A stretch of DNA of 64,000 nt from Gordius sp. MW1 (Eukaryota > Nematomorpha > Gordioida > Gordea > Gordiidae). The translations under genes and the position numbers were made by a program. This document shows, in pieces, positions 46,701 through 58,357 of this stretch. The DNA lies in contig OZ038526.1 of assembly GCA_964036665.1 (NCBI GenBank), positions 26,226,001 through 26,290,000 of the forward strand. Direction: 5' to 3'. The notes below the pieces were generated by a model, which saw only the letters and a program-made list of their open reading frames with translations, was not told the origin of the DNA and searched no databases. Each line of letters opens with the position of its first letter. The stretch's first letter is position 1.

Positions 46701-47138
46701 TGGCGGACATGATTAACGAATATCGGCTAAGGTGGTGTGGGCATATACTATAAAGGGACACTAATGACGTAAATCGAAAAGTACTGGACATGGAGGTACC
46801 GAGGACGACCCCGTGTCACGTGGAAAGGGCAAGTCGATAAAGTTATGAAAACAAAAGAGATTACCCAAGACATGGCACTCACCCGGTCAAGATGGAAGAA
46901 ACTTATCAGAACAAACCCCACGAATGTGGGACCAAATAACTGAAAAGTGACAAATTATAAACGAAAACAATATAATACATTATTTTAAAAAAACATTTAG
47001 CCCTTTCCGAATCTTGTTATGGTGCCGCCCGGGCCTGCCTGAAAGTTAAAATTTAAGTTAGTAGCCCGGCCCAACCCCGCCCGTGGGCCGGGCGGTCAGA
47101 TTCGGGCAGCGGGTGGGGCCGGGCATTTCTGGTCTCTG
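43747..47138. mobile_element. GC-rich-ended hAT-type element split by a LINE
   Basis: The left edge CAGACGACAGATTTGTTAG leads into CTGCCCGAACCCGGCCCGG; the right edge is GGGCCGGGCATTTCTGGTCT then CTG. Flanks GTTGAAGG (43739-43746) and GTTGAAGA (47139-47146) form an 8-bp duplication with one change. Both ends carry GGCCCG-type subterminal repeats. Nearly all of the interior is a later LINE insertion (44150-46960). Confidence 0.75.
44150..46960 (+). pseudogene. Degenerate RTE-clade LINE (endonuclease + reverse transcriptase)
   Basis: An apurinic-type endonuclease domain begins at ~44222 with RITCWNVGTLTGKS, then ACLQETRWHGTKARELG and GYKLFYSRSPNRRNGVGIIL. Reverse transcriptase signs follow: LRQIMDGEKTKDLHMVFIDL and EKAYD at ~45890-45955, LRKQNIPDAYIRLMKNIYEA near 46000, and the C-terminal MADMINEYRLRWCGHI near 46715. 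This order fits RTE-like non-LTR retrotransposons. Stops and frameshifts interrupt it at least every few hundred bases, so it is inactive. It sits within a hAT-type element. Confidence 0.85.
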
Positions 47139-48339
47139 GTTGAAGATGCAAAAAATGCTCATTTTTACCTTTTTGTGGCTAGATTGCAACGGCATTTTTT
47201 ATATTGAAAAAATTAATTTATTCCTGCAGATTAAATTTTCATCAATATGTTCATTAGTTTAGTTTTTTGTTTCACCTCAATATTTAAATCTATTCCCCTT
47301 CCCCTTACCAAAATTCATCCCAATAAGGCTGGAAAACGGAGTAGAGTACATACTACACACCCGATGAACACATAAATCTCTCGATTTCTCCTTCTCCTTC
47401 TCCTTCTCTTCCACTCCCATCTTTATATCTAGCCAAGTACACATGAAGGGGGGGGGGGGGGGGGTGGAGTAGATGAGAGGAGAAATGACGCTCAGCAGGG
47501 ACAGATTATAATATTATAGAATAAATTAAAAATGTCGTGGCAATATAGCTTCAAAAAAGGTTAAAATATTTTTTGCACCTTCAACCTCGTTTATCTAAAA
47601 AACTAGAAGTTTTGGAAAAAATAAAAAAATATTATTGTTCAACACAAAACTTTCTATCAAAAATATAGATCCGATTGCAGGATCGTTTTTTCGTAGACCC
47701 GTTTAATTTAATCTAAAGGCCAGAAATAAAGTTGATGGCAGAATACAATGTGACATTTATTTTTAAAATGTTTTTGCTTATAACTTTCTAGGTTCATATC
47801 CACGCTCGATATTTTAGTATATTTTAGATAACAGTAATTAGTAAAAATATTAATATGTAATTTATTTAACATAATCAATCTGAATTTATTTTTTTAACCT
47901 TTCTATTAACCTTCCTTAATCCTATAATTCCAATGTCTATATTAAACGTTAATTATTGCATTAGGCCTAGCGTTGCACAAATGGATGAATAACTATCAAT
48001 TATTGATTATTATTTATTTATAGTTGCATTTCATCCTAGTTTTTCTTTTTTTAATTAATGAGAAAAAAGGCGTTATTTGCACAATTATTCCATTTTAGTT
48101 AAAATAATGAAATATAAATTTGGTTAGAAACATGACAAACATTAAAGAAGCAGGTGTATATAAAATGCCTTTAGGCGGCCAAAAAATCACAACTTAAACC
48201 ATCAACAATTTAATGCAGAAAATTAAGGACTGACAAGTTAAATTGAACTCGTATACCAATTCTTTTATTTTTAAATATTGAAATTTTCAAGGAATGGTGA
48301 ACATTTTAATCAAATGCTTAATGTATCATTTTATAGCAG
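47139..48339. other. Intergenic, microsatellite and poly-G only
   Basis: A (TTCTCC)n-like stretch at 47390-47415 and an ~18-G tract near 47450 are the only notable features. The unidentified first exon of the Reeler gene should lie here or further upstream. Confidence 0.45.
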
Positions 48340-49416
48340 GAAATTCAATGGTTTTCCAAATTATTTTATTCTGTATGCCTCTTTTCCTTGATCCTAAGCA
48401 ATGTTGTGGCATTCCCAAATGGAGCCCCTTCTGTTGTTTGTGAAAGTATGCAACCAAGTTTGCAATTTCATGGGAAAAGTATGGTAAAAAAATCGGGGCC
48501 CAGTTACCAAATATTAATATTACCCAACATACCATCCTACAAAGCTAACCAAGTGTTTGCCGGTAAATTTTTTTATATTCAATATTAATTGCTATGCAAT
48601 TTATGTTTTATTTCTGATGAATTTAGCAACATAAGATTGAAAAATATGATAATAAGTGATTGCGACTAAGTCTTTTTGACTCTAATTATAATTTAAAAGC
48701 CTATTATTCTATTAGCAATAATAAGCGCAGAACTTTTATACGGATAAAATATATACACAAACTTAGTTAAAACTATAGATTGGACATTAATTTTGTACAA
48801 GTGACTGGATAATCAAATTTAAATGCATAGATTGTGTATGCCTTAATTTTAGCTTAATGAGTTTGTTTTTAATTTTAAATAATTTACAATCTATATATTA
48901 TAGTATGAAGTATTGCTGGATAATCAAATTTAAATGCATAGACTGTGTATGCCTTAATTTTAGCTTAATGAGTTTGTTTTTAATTTTAAATAATTTACAA
49001 TCTATATATTATAGTATGAAGTATTGGCGTGTTTATAGCGTATAAATTAATATTGTTCGTCGCACATCTAGCAAACTTGTATAATAATTTCTCTTTTTTC
49101 AGTTATTTTTCATGTTTCATAGGGGAAAGGATGTATTTATATTAAAATAATAATTACTCCTCTTAATATTAACTTTTTTATAAAAGTTAAAATAGTTGGG
49201 TCTGAGCCTTTCATCGGAGTAGCATTGCAAGTACGAAATGCAAAAATGCAAAGGGTTGGGATGTTTCATAGCAATCTACCGATGGGAACCAAATTTATGC
49301 AATGCTCAGATGGTAATAATTCGATTACTCACAACGGACTGGGTAGACCTTTAAATGGTAATGTTTATTGGTGGAAGGCTCCAGCTACTAATGTAGGACC
49401 AATCTTTTTCCAGTAA
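48340..49416 (+). CDS. Reeler-domain secreted protein, 5' end missing
   Basis: Two exons in consistent phase: 48340-48562 and 49196-49416. The first reads FSKLFYSVCLFSLILSNVVA, a good signal peptide, then FPNGAPSVVCESMQP, the classic start of a Reeler domain as in insect defence proteins (l(2)34Fc, Hdd11-like). The second gives EPFIGVALQVRNAKMQRVG, TKFMQCSDGNNSITHNG and VYWWKAPATNVGPIFFQ, then a stop. Family members continue with a last beta-strand (FMATVV-type), so this product is short at the C terminus: either truly truncated or missing a final exon. No ATG lies in frame after the acceptor, so a first coding exon must be upstream. Such proteins are linked to insect immune responses; the role here is inferred. 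The intron carries a 111-bp tandem duplication and a lone ATTGCATAGCAAT motif. Confidence 0.82.
48583..48604. repeat. Solitary ATTGCTATGCAATT motif
   Basis: TAATTGCTATGCAATTTATG, the inverse of the repeat terminus seen in families C and D and the array element, inside the Reeler gene intron. Confidence 0.6.
48804..49026. repeat. 111-bp tandem duplication in Reeler intron
   Basis: GGATAATCAAATTTAAATGC begins at 48807 and again at 48918. The two units are almost identical through TATAGTATGAAGTATTG, so the duplication is recent. Confidence 0.9.
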
Positions 49417-50080
49417 TACAAAATTTTGTACTAAATATAGATTACCGCGTATATTTATTTTAAATAACTATCTAAACCTAATTCTTTTCGAAGGGCCACT
49501 GTTGTTCAAAGTCTCCATATGTATTACGTAAATATCCGTTCCAATATTCTAACCCCAGCCTGATACACATACACATATCATTTAGCAAAATATGTCACTC
49601 TAAAATACGTATCATAACTAATTTATTGTTTTTAAAACAAACTAATATGTTTATTAAAGTATGGTTATTGATTTATAAATTACACATATCTTGCTTTTAC
49701 TTTTACTCAGTTTTGACTATATGTTATTAAAAAATATTGGTCAGCTGTAGAGAAAGAGTATATCAAAATATTCTTTATCCAGAATTAATTCCATTCGTTG
49801 ATTTTATAGGAAATCGTGTGGCTATAATGTTCAAATAACACAAGATACCATTGTCTTAATAAATTATGTGCAAAGCAAAAAAGGATCGGGGCGAAAATAT
49901 TCCTAATTAAGCGTAACAACATTATTAAATTATTACCTGTTAAAAATAATATTAAGTAAATTACACTATTTTATCACTGTTTATTCAGGCTGTTGCTTAA
50001 TTAATACTTTTTTATTTCAATCACAATTTATCTACAACCATAAGCAATTCCGTTCAGAAGTCAGATTTCTTTAGATTTTT
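49417..50080. other. Intergenic, nothing recognised
   Basis: AT-rich sequence after the Reeler stop; no exon supplying the missing last beta-strand was found by eye. Confidence 0.4.
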
Positions 50081-50516
50081 CTTCCCCAACCTCGCCCGGG
50101 TCCGCTTAAATCTTTCTAAGTGTCCGCCCGGCCGTGCTCGATTTATCACAGCTTCCCGAACTGCCCTGCACGACCCCTCCCCCCCTCAATGACAAAAAAA
50201 TATACGGAAAAAATATTAATAGAGTCTTGTGTGTGTTGCGCATATAGAAATAATATATTATCTTAATTAATTTGATATTTAATTTTAGATAAAATCTACT
50301 AGTTATAACATTATTTATACAAAAAATTTATGTCCCGAGTGCGTGTTTTCTAATAAGAAGAAATTTAATTTTTAATTATTTCTCTAAAAAACTATCTCAA
50401 CCTCTAAATTAAACGAGGAAGATGCTGATACAAGCCAAATTTTAGCAGCGGGGCGAACTTGGGCTAATAAGTTAACTTAAACGGTCCCGGGCAGGACAAT
50501 TATTGGTTCTGGTGGG
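50055..50516. mobile_element. Probable old hAT-type relative of the 43747 element
   Basis: CAGAAGTCAGATTTCTTTAG then CCTCGCCCGGGTCCGC at the left and GGTCCCGGGCAGGACAATTA then TTGGTTCTG at the right recall the GC-rich ends of 43747-47138. No matching flanking duplication, so limits are tentative. Confidence 0.4.
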
Positions 50517-50665
50517 AGACTTAAGCCTAAAAGGCTAATGCAAGTGTTTAGTTTAAACAATGCCCCTAATTAGCGCAAACAGAAAAATTGGACGGAGCTA
50601 TTTGCAATTTGCGTCGCTTAAGATATTATTAATGCATTTTTTACCAAAAACCAATCATGTATACT

Positions 50666-50827
50666 GAAAAAATGCTGGGGACTTCGCCCCCAGACTCCCG
50701 TTGGGAGCTCCACCCCCAAACTCCCATCTCCTCGGGGGGGCCCGTTAAATTTTTTTAATAGTATTATGAAATAAGTTTTTTTGAAACCCCCCCCCCCCTT
50801 GAAGCAATCCTGGCTACGCCCTTGAAT
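50666..50827. repeat. Family D hairpin fragment joined to a family B end
   Basis: GCTGGGGACTTCGCCCCCAG and TTGGGAGCTCCACCCCC match the hairpin part of family D. A poly-C tract and TCCTGGCTACGCCCTTGAA, a family B right end, follow at once. Confidence 0.55.
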
Positions 50828-50829
50828 TA

Positions 50830-52335
50830 ATAGAATGGCTATTCTCCTAAAATGAAATGGGCACACGCTGTGACACATGTCGCAATATAAGTTTTTTGAA
50901 AGGCAAAAGAAGACCGCCAAGTTTACCTAAATTATTAATAAATAAGAGCATACATCATAGGCCAGTAGCGTTTCTGGTTAAACTATTTATACAAAAGTAT
51001 TCCATCCGAAGTGCGCATTTCCATTTCAGGATAATTAAAAAAATAAATGCTTAATTTTTTATTTAAATATTATTTCGACCTCTAAAATGGAAGAGGAGAT
51101 GCTAATAAAACAATTTTAATAACATTTTACTTTTCTAAGGTTTTCACTTGCTTATCTAAACTTACTTTAGATTCCATATTTTTAGAAATTGCGAGCGTTA
51201 ATACTCCTAGAGAAGAGCCTAATAGAGTTATTATTAAAACTCAAAATAACTGATATTTTGCGTTTTGAATTCATTCTTGCATACTTAACTTTTAAACCTA
51301 TTCAAATCAAAAACTGAATGCCCTAATTTTAAAACAGAGATAAATTGATGATTACATTAAAGAATCAATAATATTCATGGTTTAGTAAATTGATTTTTAA
51401 AGTACACTCTTAGATGATCATGACATAGCCAACTTTGTTAAATCAAATGTAGTTGATATCGGCAAAGTTAAATTATAAGATTTCGGCCTGGGGATGGCCT
51501 TTAGGACAGGATCTAAGGTAATCAAATGGCCCACAGGCCGGGCCTAGCTATATGTAGGTCTGGCTTCAGCAAGCAAAATTAAATAATGTTTTTATTTTTG
51601 TGTTTTCATGTATAAGAAATTATGTATTTTTATAAAGTTCTTCAAATTTTTAATTGTTTAATTTTTAGAATAATGATTAATTAATATTAATTCTTCCTGA
51701 TCATTTATTCTTGGAAATTGTGATTTTTAAATTAGTGAATTTTGAAAGTTTTTATAATTAACGAAACTGGGTAATTTTGTTAAATAAATTAACTTGTATA
51801 GAGTTTTCAATTATATTTGATACAAATGGTTTTATGGCTACAAGTGCTACTGTGAAAGTTAAACAGCGGGCCGCTTGTTGTAAGAAATAAAAACCCTCCT
51901 GCCTAAACGATTAAATAAAATAAAATTTTATAAAAATTTTCTTTATTCGCTTATTACAATATAATAGCTCTAAGTTCATAACGAGTCCAGTGAATATATT
52001 TAAAAGACATAAATATTTAATAGATTTTATTTTTTATACGCATTCTATTTTTTATAAACCACATGCTGCCGTAAATTCCTTTTCAAAAATTATAAACTTT
52101 AATTATGCTCAAATGACACATTTTCTAATATTAGCAAGAAACATATCCTTACTTTAATATACAAGTTTAACTTTTGAAGAGGCTTGCCAAATAAAAACAA
52201 AAAAATTTAATTTAAAATAACTATATCGATTAAATAGTAAATAGCCAATTTCACAAAATAATTCATATTTAATACCTTCAAATATTTGCGATTCCCTAAA
52301 ATAAATAGTCAATATTGTATGACATCTTAGCATAA
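50830..52335. other. Intergenic, nothing clear
   Basis: AT-rich. A GC-richer patch at 51483-51560 (GGCCCACAGGCCGGGCC) may be a remnant of a GGCCCG-ended element. No gene recognised. Confidence 0.35.
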
Positions 52336-52337
52336 TC

Positions 52338-52558
52338 TGCTTTGGGAAAACCCGGAGTTTTCTAAACCCAAGCCTGAGGTTTTAGGTTAGGTTTTAAACC
52401 AACCTAACCTAAAACCTTTTAGGCTTAGCATGGGTTTTGCATCCACCTAAGGGTTCCCCAACGTCCCAAACTAAAATTTTGGGGCAAGATTCAAACTCTA
52501 GCCCAAAACATTAGGTCGGAACGAAATGCAAAACCCCGAGAATTTCCATTATCCCAAT
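52338..52558. repeat. Small repeat with central 16-bp TTAGG-like hairpin
   Basis: The edges TGGGAAAACCCGGAGTTTT and, inverted, TCTCGGGGTTTTGCATTT are partly complementary. Near the left is GGTTTTAGGTTAGGTT, repeated inverted as AACCTAACCTAAAACC after a 5-nt loop. A MITE is the simplest reading. The TTAGG resemblance to arthropod telomere repeat is only two units. Confidence 0.5.
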
Positions 52559-53612
52559 ATTTCGGCTGAATGACGGTCACTAAGCAATTTTATAAAATAA
52601 ATTCTTAATTATCATTTGATTTGATTTAAAAAATAAATTAAAATAATATTGTATCCTAATATCAATATATAAAATAATAATATCTAATAAATACTCTATT
52701 ATATTGTAATAATAAATGTAAATGTATTATTTCGGTTTTGGCCATCTGTAAATGATTTTAATTTAGATTAACACATTATATCCTTTTACCACGCATGTAG
52801 TAGTAGCACTGCTTGTTTAAATTCAAGACCTTAAAAAACTGCACTATAGTGAAGGAGAATTGGATTATATTAAAGTTGGGGTGAAGATACCCCGCGGTTC
52901 TCTATGATATTTACCCCTCCCGTTGTTTTTCATTGGGATCTATATTAAAAATAGTTATTAATAATGTAAAGTTTGTCCTATTTCAAATAATAAATTGACA
53001 TAACTAGGTTTTAAGGCAAAAGAATTCAATTCATAAAAATCATCAATTTTCAAAGATGTATTAAAAAAAATCACCCTCCCCTTTGAATTTGAAGAAATAA
53101 GCATAGTGTTTTTATTTAATAAATCTTTTAGTCAATATAAATTTACTTAAGAACATATGATTGAGTAAAAAAGGCATAAATAATGCAATTACCTCCTTGC
53201 CTTCTTTTTGCGATGATGGCTTAGAGTCGGGAAAGTGCAAGAAATAGTATTTAACGATTAAAAAATTAATTGTTGTTGAAAAGATAAATTAGACAAAATT
53301 CTTAAATGAAGCGATTGTTTGTCAATCTGTTTATAATGTTAATGGCTTGATAGACAAAAGCGGCGAACAAGATACCACAAATAAAAATTTAAAATATAAT
53401 CGATTCTTAGTTAAAGGTAGAGATTCTGCATTGTCATTGAAAAGAGCAATAATTCAATCTACGTTGAATGACATCAACATGCCCTAATATTATGAAACCA
53501 ATGTGCGAAAACTATTTTGAAAAGAATCCTATTATTTAATTCGTATATTGCATACGAATGGTAAATAGTTATTTGAGCCCATACCCACAATTCTTAGAAC
53601 CCCCCCCCCCAC

Positions 53613-54726
53613 TAGAGAACTGCAAAGTCACTTTTTTCAACCCGAACCCGACCCGATCCGAAATTATTTTCAAATTTTCTACCCGCACCCGACCCGAAAT
53701 CATTTTCAAATTTTCTACCCAGACCCGACCCGACCCGAAAGCATTTTAAAAACTTCAACCCGAACCCGACCCGAAAAATTATTAAAACAAATTACTTTCG
53801 AGCCCGAAAATTGCTGTGTGTAAAATTAAATCGACAAATAAAAGCCATGATGATTTTTAGTCTTTAAAGGGGATGGTGAAAAAAACTCATATTTATTTAT
53901 CTATATTTAGTTTACTAATATCAAGTAAACTGCTCATATGTTACAGACTTGAGACAACTATTTAACATCCATTTATTGTTATTATGAAACCATTATTATA
54001 TAGCTGATTATAATCAATATAGTAAATATGATGAAATTTATAGTGACTATTCAAATGTTTTAAGTTTGAAGTGCAATTTAAGATAAATTTATTTGATATG
54101 AAACTTAAAAATAATTATAAGTTATTATAAAAAAAATATATAATTATAAATTTGCAAATGAAACATTTATAAAATTATAAATTACTTGTAAGTTAGCTTT
54201 TGAATATGTATTAAATGTAATTTAAATTAACGATGAGGATTAGCTAAAACTTCACAATTAACACTAAATAAATTTAAAATATACCTTAATTGAAATAATT
54301 AACCTTTTAATAGTCAAATAAAACAGGAGTAATTTGTGTAGTTTGAATTAGTGATGAGAATTAGCTAGCACTTCAGAGTTCGGGGTTTTAAAATTTAAAA
54401 AAAGAGGAAGAGAATTAAATAAATGAATTTAAATTAGTTGTACATTTCGATAAAAACACTATTTGCTTAGCAATTAACATTAATTAAAAAAATAGGTCTC
54501 GCGTGTTTTTTACAATGTATAAACCTTGGACCCGACTCTATAAATTTGACCCGACCCGAAATCATTTCCAAATTTTCTACCCGGACCCGACCCGAAATCA
54601 TTTTCAAATTTTCTACCCGGACCCGACCCGACCCAAAATCATTTTCAAATTTTCTACCCGAACCCGACCCGACCCGAAGTCGGGTCGGGTCCGGGTCGGG
54701 TCTCGGGTCACCCGTGCAGTTCTCTA
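53613..54726. mobile_element. hAT-type element with CCCGACCCGAA subterminal arrays
   Basis: The ends are TAGAGAACTGCA and TGCAGTTCTCTA, flanked by CCCCCCAC and CCCCCAAC (54727-54734). Each end has an array of ~38-bp units built on ACCCGACCCGAAATCATTTT and CAAATTTTCTACCCG, about 3-4 copies per end. The 1.1-kb interior is AT-rich with no transposase. Frames such as 54503-54898 that read through the arrays are low-complexity artefacts. Confidence 0.85.
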
Positions 54727-54734
54727 CCCCCAAC

Positions 54735-55293
54735 TAAGTTTTTTGACGGAAATCTTGGAAGGCATTATTTTAAGTATCCGCTATTTTTTGGTAGAAATTC
54801 ATTTTTACGTGCGCATGTTTGTTCACATCCGTTTCGTTCCAAAAGGCAACTTTTCAAAAGGCAACTCATCATCATATCACGAGTTCATCATGAATTGATC
54901 ATCACATCATCATGAATTAATTTTATCAAATTATAGTTTTATTTAGTACGTATTTTGTTACCAGGTAATTTAGATATACCACATAAAAGTATAATTTTTT
55001 ATAGTCCTTAATTTTATATATCTATTTTAAATCAGGGTTAACATTCATTTAATTTGCCTTTTACATCTTTGTCTTTTCGACTGGATTCGTTCACATCACG
55101 TCACATTTAAAATAATTTTTCAAAAAAGTAAAATATTTTTATAAATTTTGAAAATTTTCGATTTTAATATGTTACATTTGACTTAAAATTTTATTTTTTT
55201 TTAATTTATCGAATGTGCATCAAATTTTTAAGTGTTAATGTGATTGGTTTAGCTTTTTATAGCTGTAAATTAAAATTTGTATAAGAATATCAA
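54735..55293. promoter_or_regulatory. Upstream region of the HSD17B12-like gene
   Basis: Some 560 bp between a hAT-type element and the dehydrogenase gene. AT-rich; no TATA or initiator could be assigned. An acceptor-like TTTAGCTTTTTATAG ends near 55261, so a 5' intron or a trans-splice site is possible. Confidence 0.35.
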
Positions 55294-55474
55294 AATGCAG
55301 CGTTTTAAAATTATCTTATACTTTTGCATTACAGCCTTAATTTGTATAGCCTTAAACAATGCTTGTAATTGTCTACAATCTTGTGGTGCTTGCTTGTCTG
55401 TTAACATCAACCCTCTTAGCAAAAATGTTATGGGATTATTTTCTAGTATATGTCTATGCCCATTATGTTGTTAA
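55294..55474 (+). other. Overlapping upstream open frame
   Basis: The first ATG after the acceptor-like site begins a short frame that ends inside the dehydrogenase coding region in another frame. Its peptide starts MQRFKIILYFCITALICIAL. If the transcript starts upstream it would compete with the main start at 55359. Confidence 0.35.
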
Positions 55475-57300
55475 CTCATCTCAAGCTAAGTTAAGAGAAT
55501 CTTTTGGCTATATTCCAAAATCATGGGCATTTATCACGGGAGCCACAGATGGGATAGGTCGTGCCTATGCTTTTGAATTGGCCCGTTTAGGCTTTAACAT
55601 AATTATACATGGTCGATCAGAAGAAAAATTAGCTGCCACATTGAAGGAAATTTCAAACAATGACCAAATTTTGAAATGTCGCTCTAGATTGGGTTTGTCA
55701 ACTGAGGGAACTGACTGGATACGTGTGGTAAAATTGGATTTATCCACAGAAATTGATGGAGCAACTGTTGAAAATAAACTTATACCAGTGTTAAAAGACA
55801 CAGACCTTAGAGTTTTAGTTAATAATGCGGGTGTATCTTTTGATAAACCAACCTTGTTCACAGATTTGGGTTTGCAGTCAGGAACTGATGGCTTCAAAAT
55901 TTGTAATGATCTTGTCAATGTAAATGTGATAAGCTTACTCAACATAACTAGAGCCTGGTTGAAACATTTGCCTTTGATGGATAAATCAATTCAGGTTAAC
56001 TACATAAATTTGTTTTGACATATCCCAAATATTTTTTTGCTCTCTCTTGCTATACCTTTCTTACTGTTTATGAACATATACATATTAAATTTTGTCTAAA
56101 CTCTCATTTTCAAATAACTTGTCTGATTATAGTCTTAATCAGGGTTGAATTGACTTTAGATTTCAGTAGTTCTAATATAACTTTAAAATTTGAGAAATTA
56201 AAATAAGTTTTTCTATCATTAATCTACTCAGGTCTGACTCAGCCCCTTTTATATCATATGCCATTTGTCATTTATGCTGCTTTACATCCTGACTTACAAC
56301 TATCGACATAGTTTGTAATTTTTTAAATGATCTAACAATTACAATTCATACAAGAAAACGTGTGTTTTGTCTTTCATTAATCAAAAATAAAAACTTTAAA
56401 TTAATAATTTTGTAGGTCAAATCAATTGAACGGCCCAAGGCGATCATTATAAATGTTTCTAGCTTTGCGGCTAAAGGCTGTGCCCCTTTCATGAGCGTTT
56501 ATGCAGCTAGCAAAGCTTTTGTCTCTCATTTTGGCCTCTGCTTAGGGGCCGAATACCAATCTCAGGGTCTCCTGGTACAAACGGTGTGCCCCTATTTTGT
56601 AGTCACTAAACTCTCCAAACTTAAACGGGTAACAATTTGACCTTGATTCCGCTCAAAATCATATTTTTCCATATTATTATATCCAAATCTAACGCTTTTA
56701 GATATTTGACTCCTATTATTTGCCATCATTATTTCGATAAAAAGTGTAATTTATTATAATAGTAGATGTGCCCCAGTTTTGACGCTTTTTGTTATTCAAG
56801 GCATTTTGATGTGTCTGAAGATGATGTCCTAGTTTTATTTTGAACAGGTTTTGACTTGTAAGAATTATCACTGAATTTCAACTTTGATAAAACATCAGTC
56901 TTTAGTTTTATTAATTTTAAAAAATTTGGAAGTAATTCACGATGAGCATATGGCATAATTTTTATTTTTTTTGAACAATCTCTAAGCTTTTAATCGAAGA
57001 AAGTTTAGTGAGCACGAAAATTAATTTATATAATTCTAGGTGTTTATCGATTAATAAATTAAATACAAGGTGTTTTATACTACTTTTTAGGCATCTCTGT
57101 TCAGGCCTAATCCCGAAGACTACGTAAAATCTGCGTTGAAAATGGTCGGCGTTCAAAATACCACATTCGGTTATTTGCCTCACGCCCTCGTAGGCTTTCT
57201 CAATGATGTGGCTTCATTTTTCTTGCCACAAGTGGTGGCACAATACACCTATGATACCATGGAGTTCCGTGCCCAAAGAAACTCTCCTAAAACCGATTAA
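55359..57300 (+). CDS. HSD17B12: Very-long-chain 3-oxoacyl-CoA reductase / 17-beta-HSD12-like SDR, 3 exons
   Basis: Reduces the 3-oxo group of acyl-CoA in the second step of very-long-chain fatty acid elongation, on the ER membrane; relatives also reduce steroids. Exons 55359-55994, 56416-56628 and 57091-57300, all phase 0, 352 aa. A hydrophobic N-terminal segment (residues 2-40) is followed by the NAD(P)-binding TGATDGIG (60-67), NNAG (155-158), the catalytic serine in NVSSF (~227) and YAASK (Tyr241, Lys245), then PYFVVTKLSKLKR and FRPNPEDYVKSALKMVG, typical of HSD17B12/let-767 proteins. It is ~40 aa longer than the human protein, with extra sequence after EISNN (~104). The C terminus (SPKTD) lacks the usual dilysine ER-retrieval signal. 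Assignment to the subfamily is confident; substrate is inferred. Confidence 0.93.
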
Positions 57301-58357
57301 TATTATATCACTTTTAATTATATTTGTTGTTATAAAATATTTTATATTTTTAGGAATACAAAAGCATTTTTGAAATGGACACACATCAAATTATGAAAAA
57401 TGCATGATATTATTGCGAGCATTTTGAAATATATAGGGCACTCTGCGCTTATAATGTTAGGTGACAACAACATTAAGGAGGGGCTGCAGAGTTAGTGATG
57501 AGATAAAGCAATCACTGGATAGACGATTCGATAAAAATGCAGGAAGGAAAACAGAATTTTGACCTAAGTCTCCCCCCCCCCCCTTAAGTTTTGAGAAAAA
57601 GGGCAAGCATGGTGCCAATGTATGTGCCTTTTTGGAAGATTTATTCTACCTTCGATTAGGAACCTTAGCTCCCTGCTATGTATACCGTATGCATAATTTT
57701 TGGGATTAAAAGAAAAAATTTTACAAGATAAAACGTAGGGAGGGAGGGAGGTTAAGGGATTCTTCAAATCATATAGTTTGACTTTACGATTCTAATATGT
57801 GTTTACACCGATTGGGGACTTTAGTAGAGCTAATCAGGATTGTTAAATTATGGGTCAGGTAGAAGATCCTGACTGTCGATGAATCTGTTTCGATGGCAAA
57901 TTTTGGTTTTAGCTGGGTTTAACGATATACCGATTTTTCTTGATACTCAGGGTATTTAAGAGCGGAAAATGACCACCGAAGCGCTTATTATATTACCGTC
58001 ATCAAAGAACATGTTTAAAGCCAAATTGAACTTCGCTGCCAAGCTCTCACAGCAAAACAGATGCGGCCCTAATAGGTCGCCTTGTTGAATAATGCTACAA
58101 GAGTTAAGAAAATGTTCATAATTACATGCCCATAGTTAACGTTAGACAAACGCCTGAACTCATAAATTGTTGTTTCTCAATGCCAGTTCGCTTAACGTGT
58201 CTTTTTAGCAGCAGACTTAGAAATAAGTGAATAGCATACAATAAAAAATGCAAAGTTTTGATGAAATGTTTATCTGCTTCAGTGAGGATGGGGAAGTGGA
58301 ACGAGATATTACGTTAAGACATCATTGCAATCAATTTTCGTTAATATTTTGGCTTTG
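57301..58357. other. 3' flank of HSD17B12-like gene, nothing else
   Basis: No exon or known repeat recognised. There is a ~12-C tract at 57573 and its surroundings, otherwise unremarkable. Confidence 0.4.

Noticed and set aside
48857..49045. 62-codon frame with an internally repeated peptide
   Set aside because: Produced by the 111-bp intronic tandem duplication; one unit is 37 codons so the frame repeats by chance.
54467..54898. Open frames rich in RTRPDP/GSGSGR
   Set aside because: Translation of the CCCGACCC subterminal arrays of a transposon in several frames; low complexity, no protein.
55565..55945. 126-codon - strand frame
   Set aside because: Antisense of the dehydrogenase exon 1, which carries the catalytic-family motifs.
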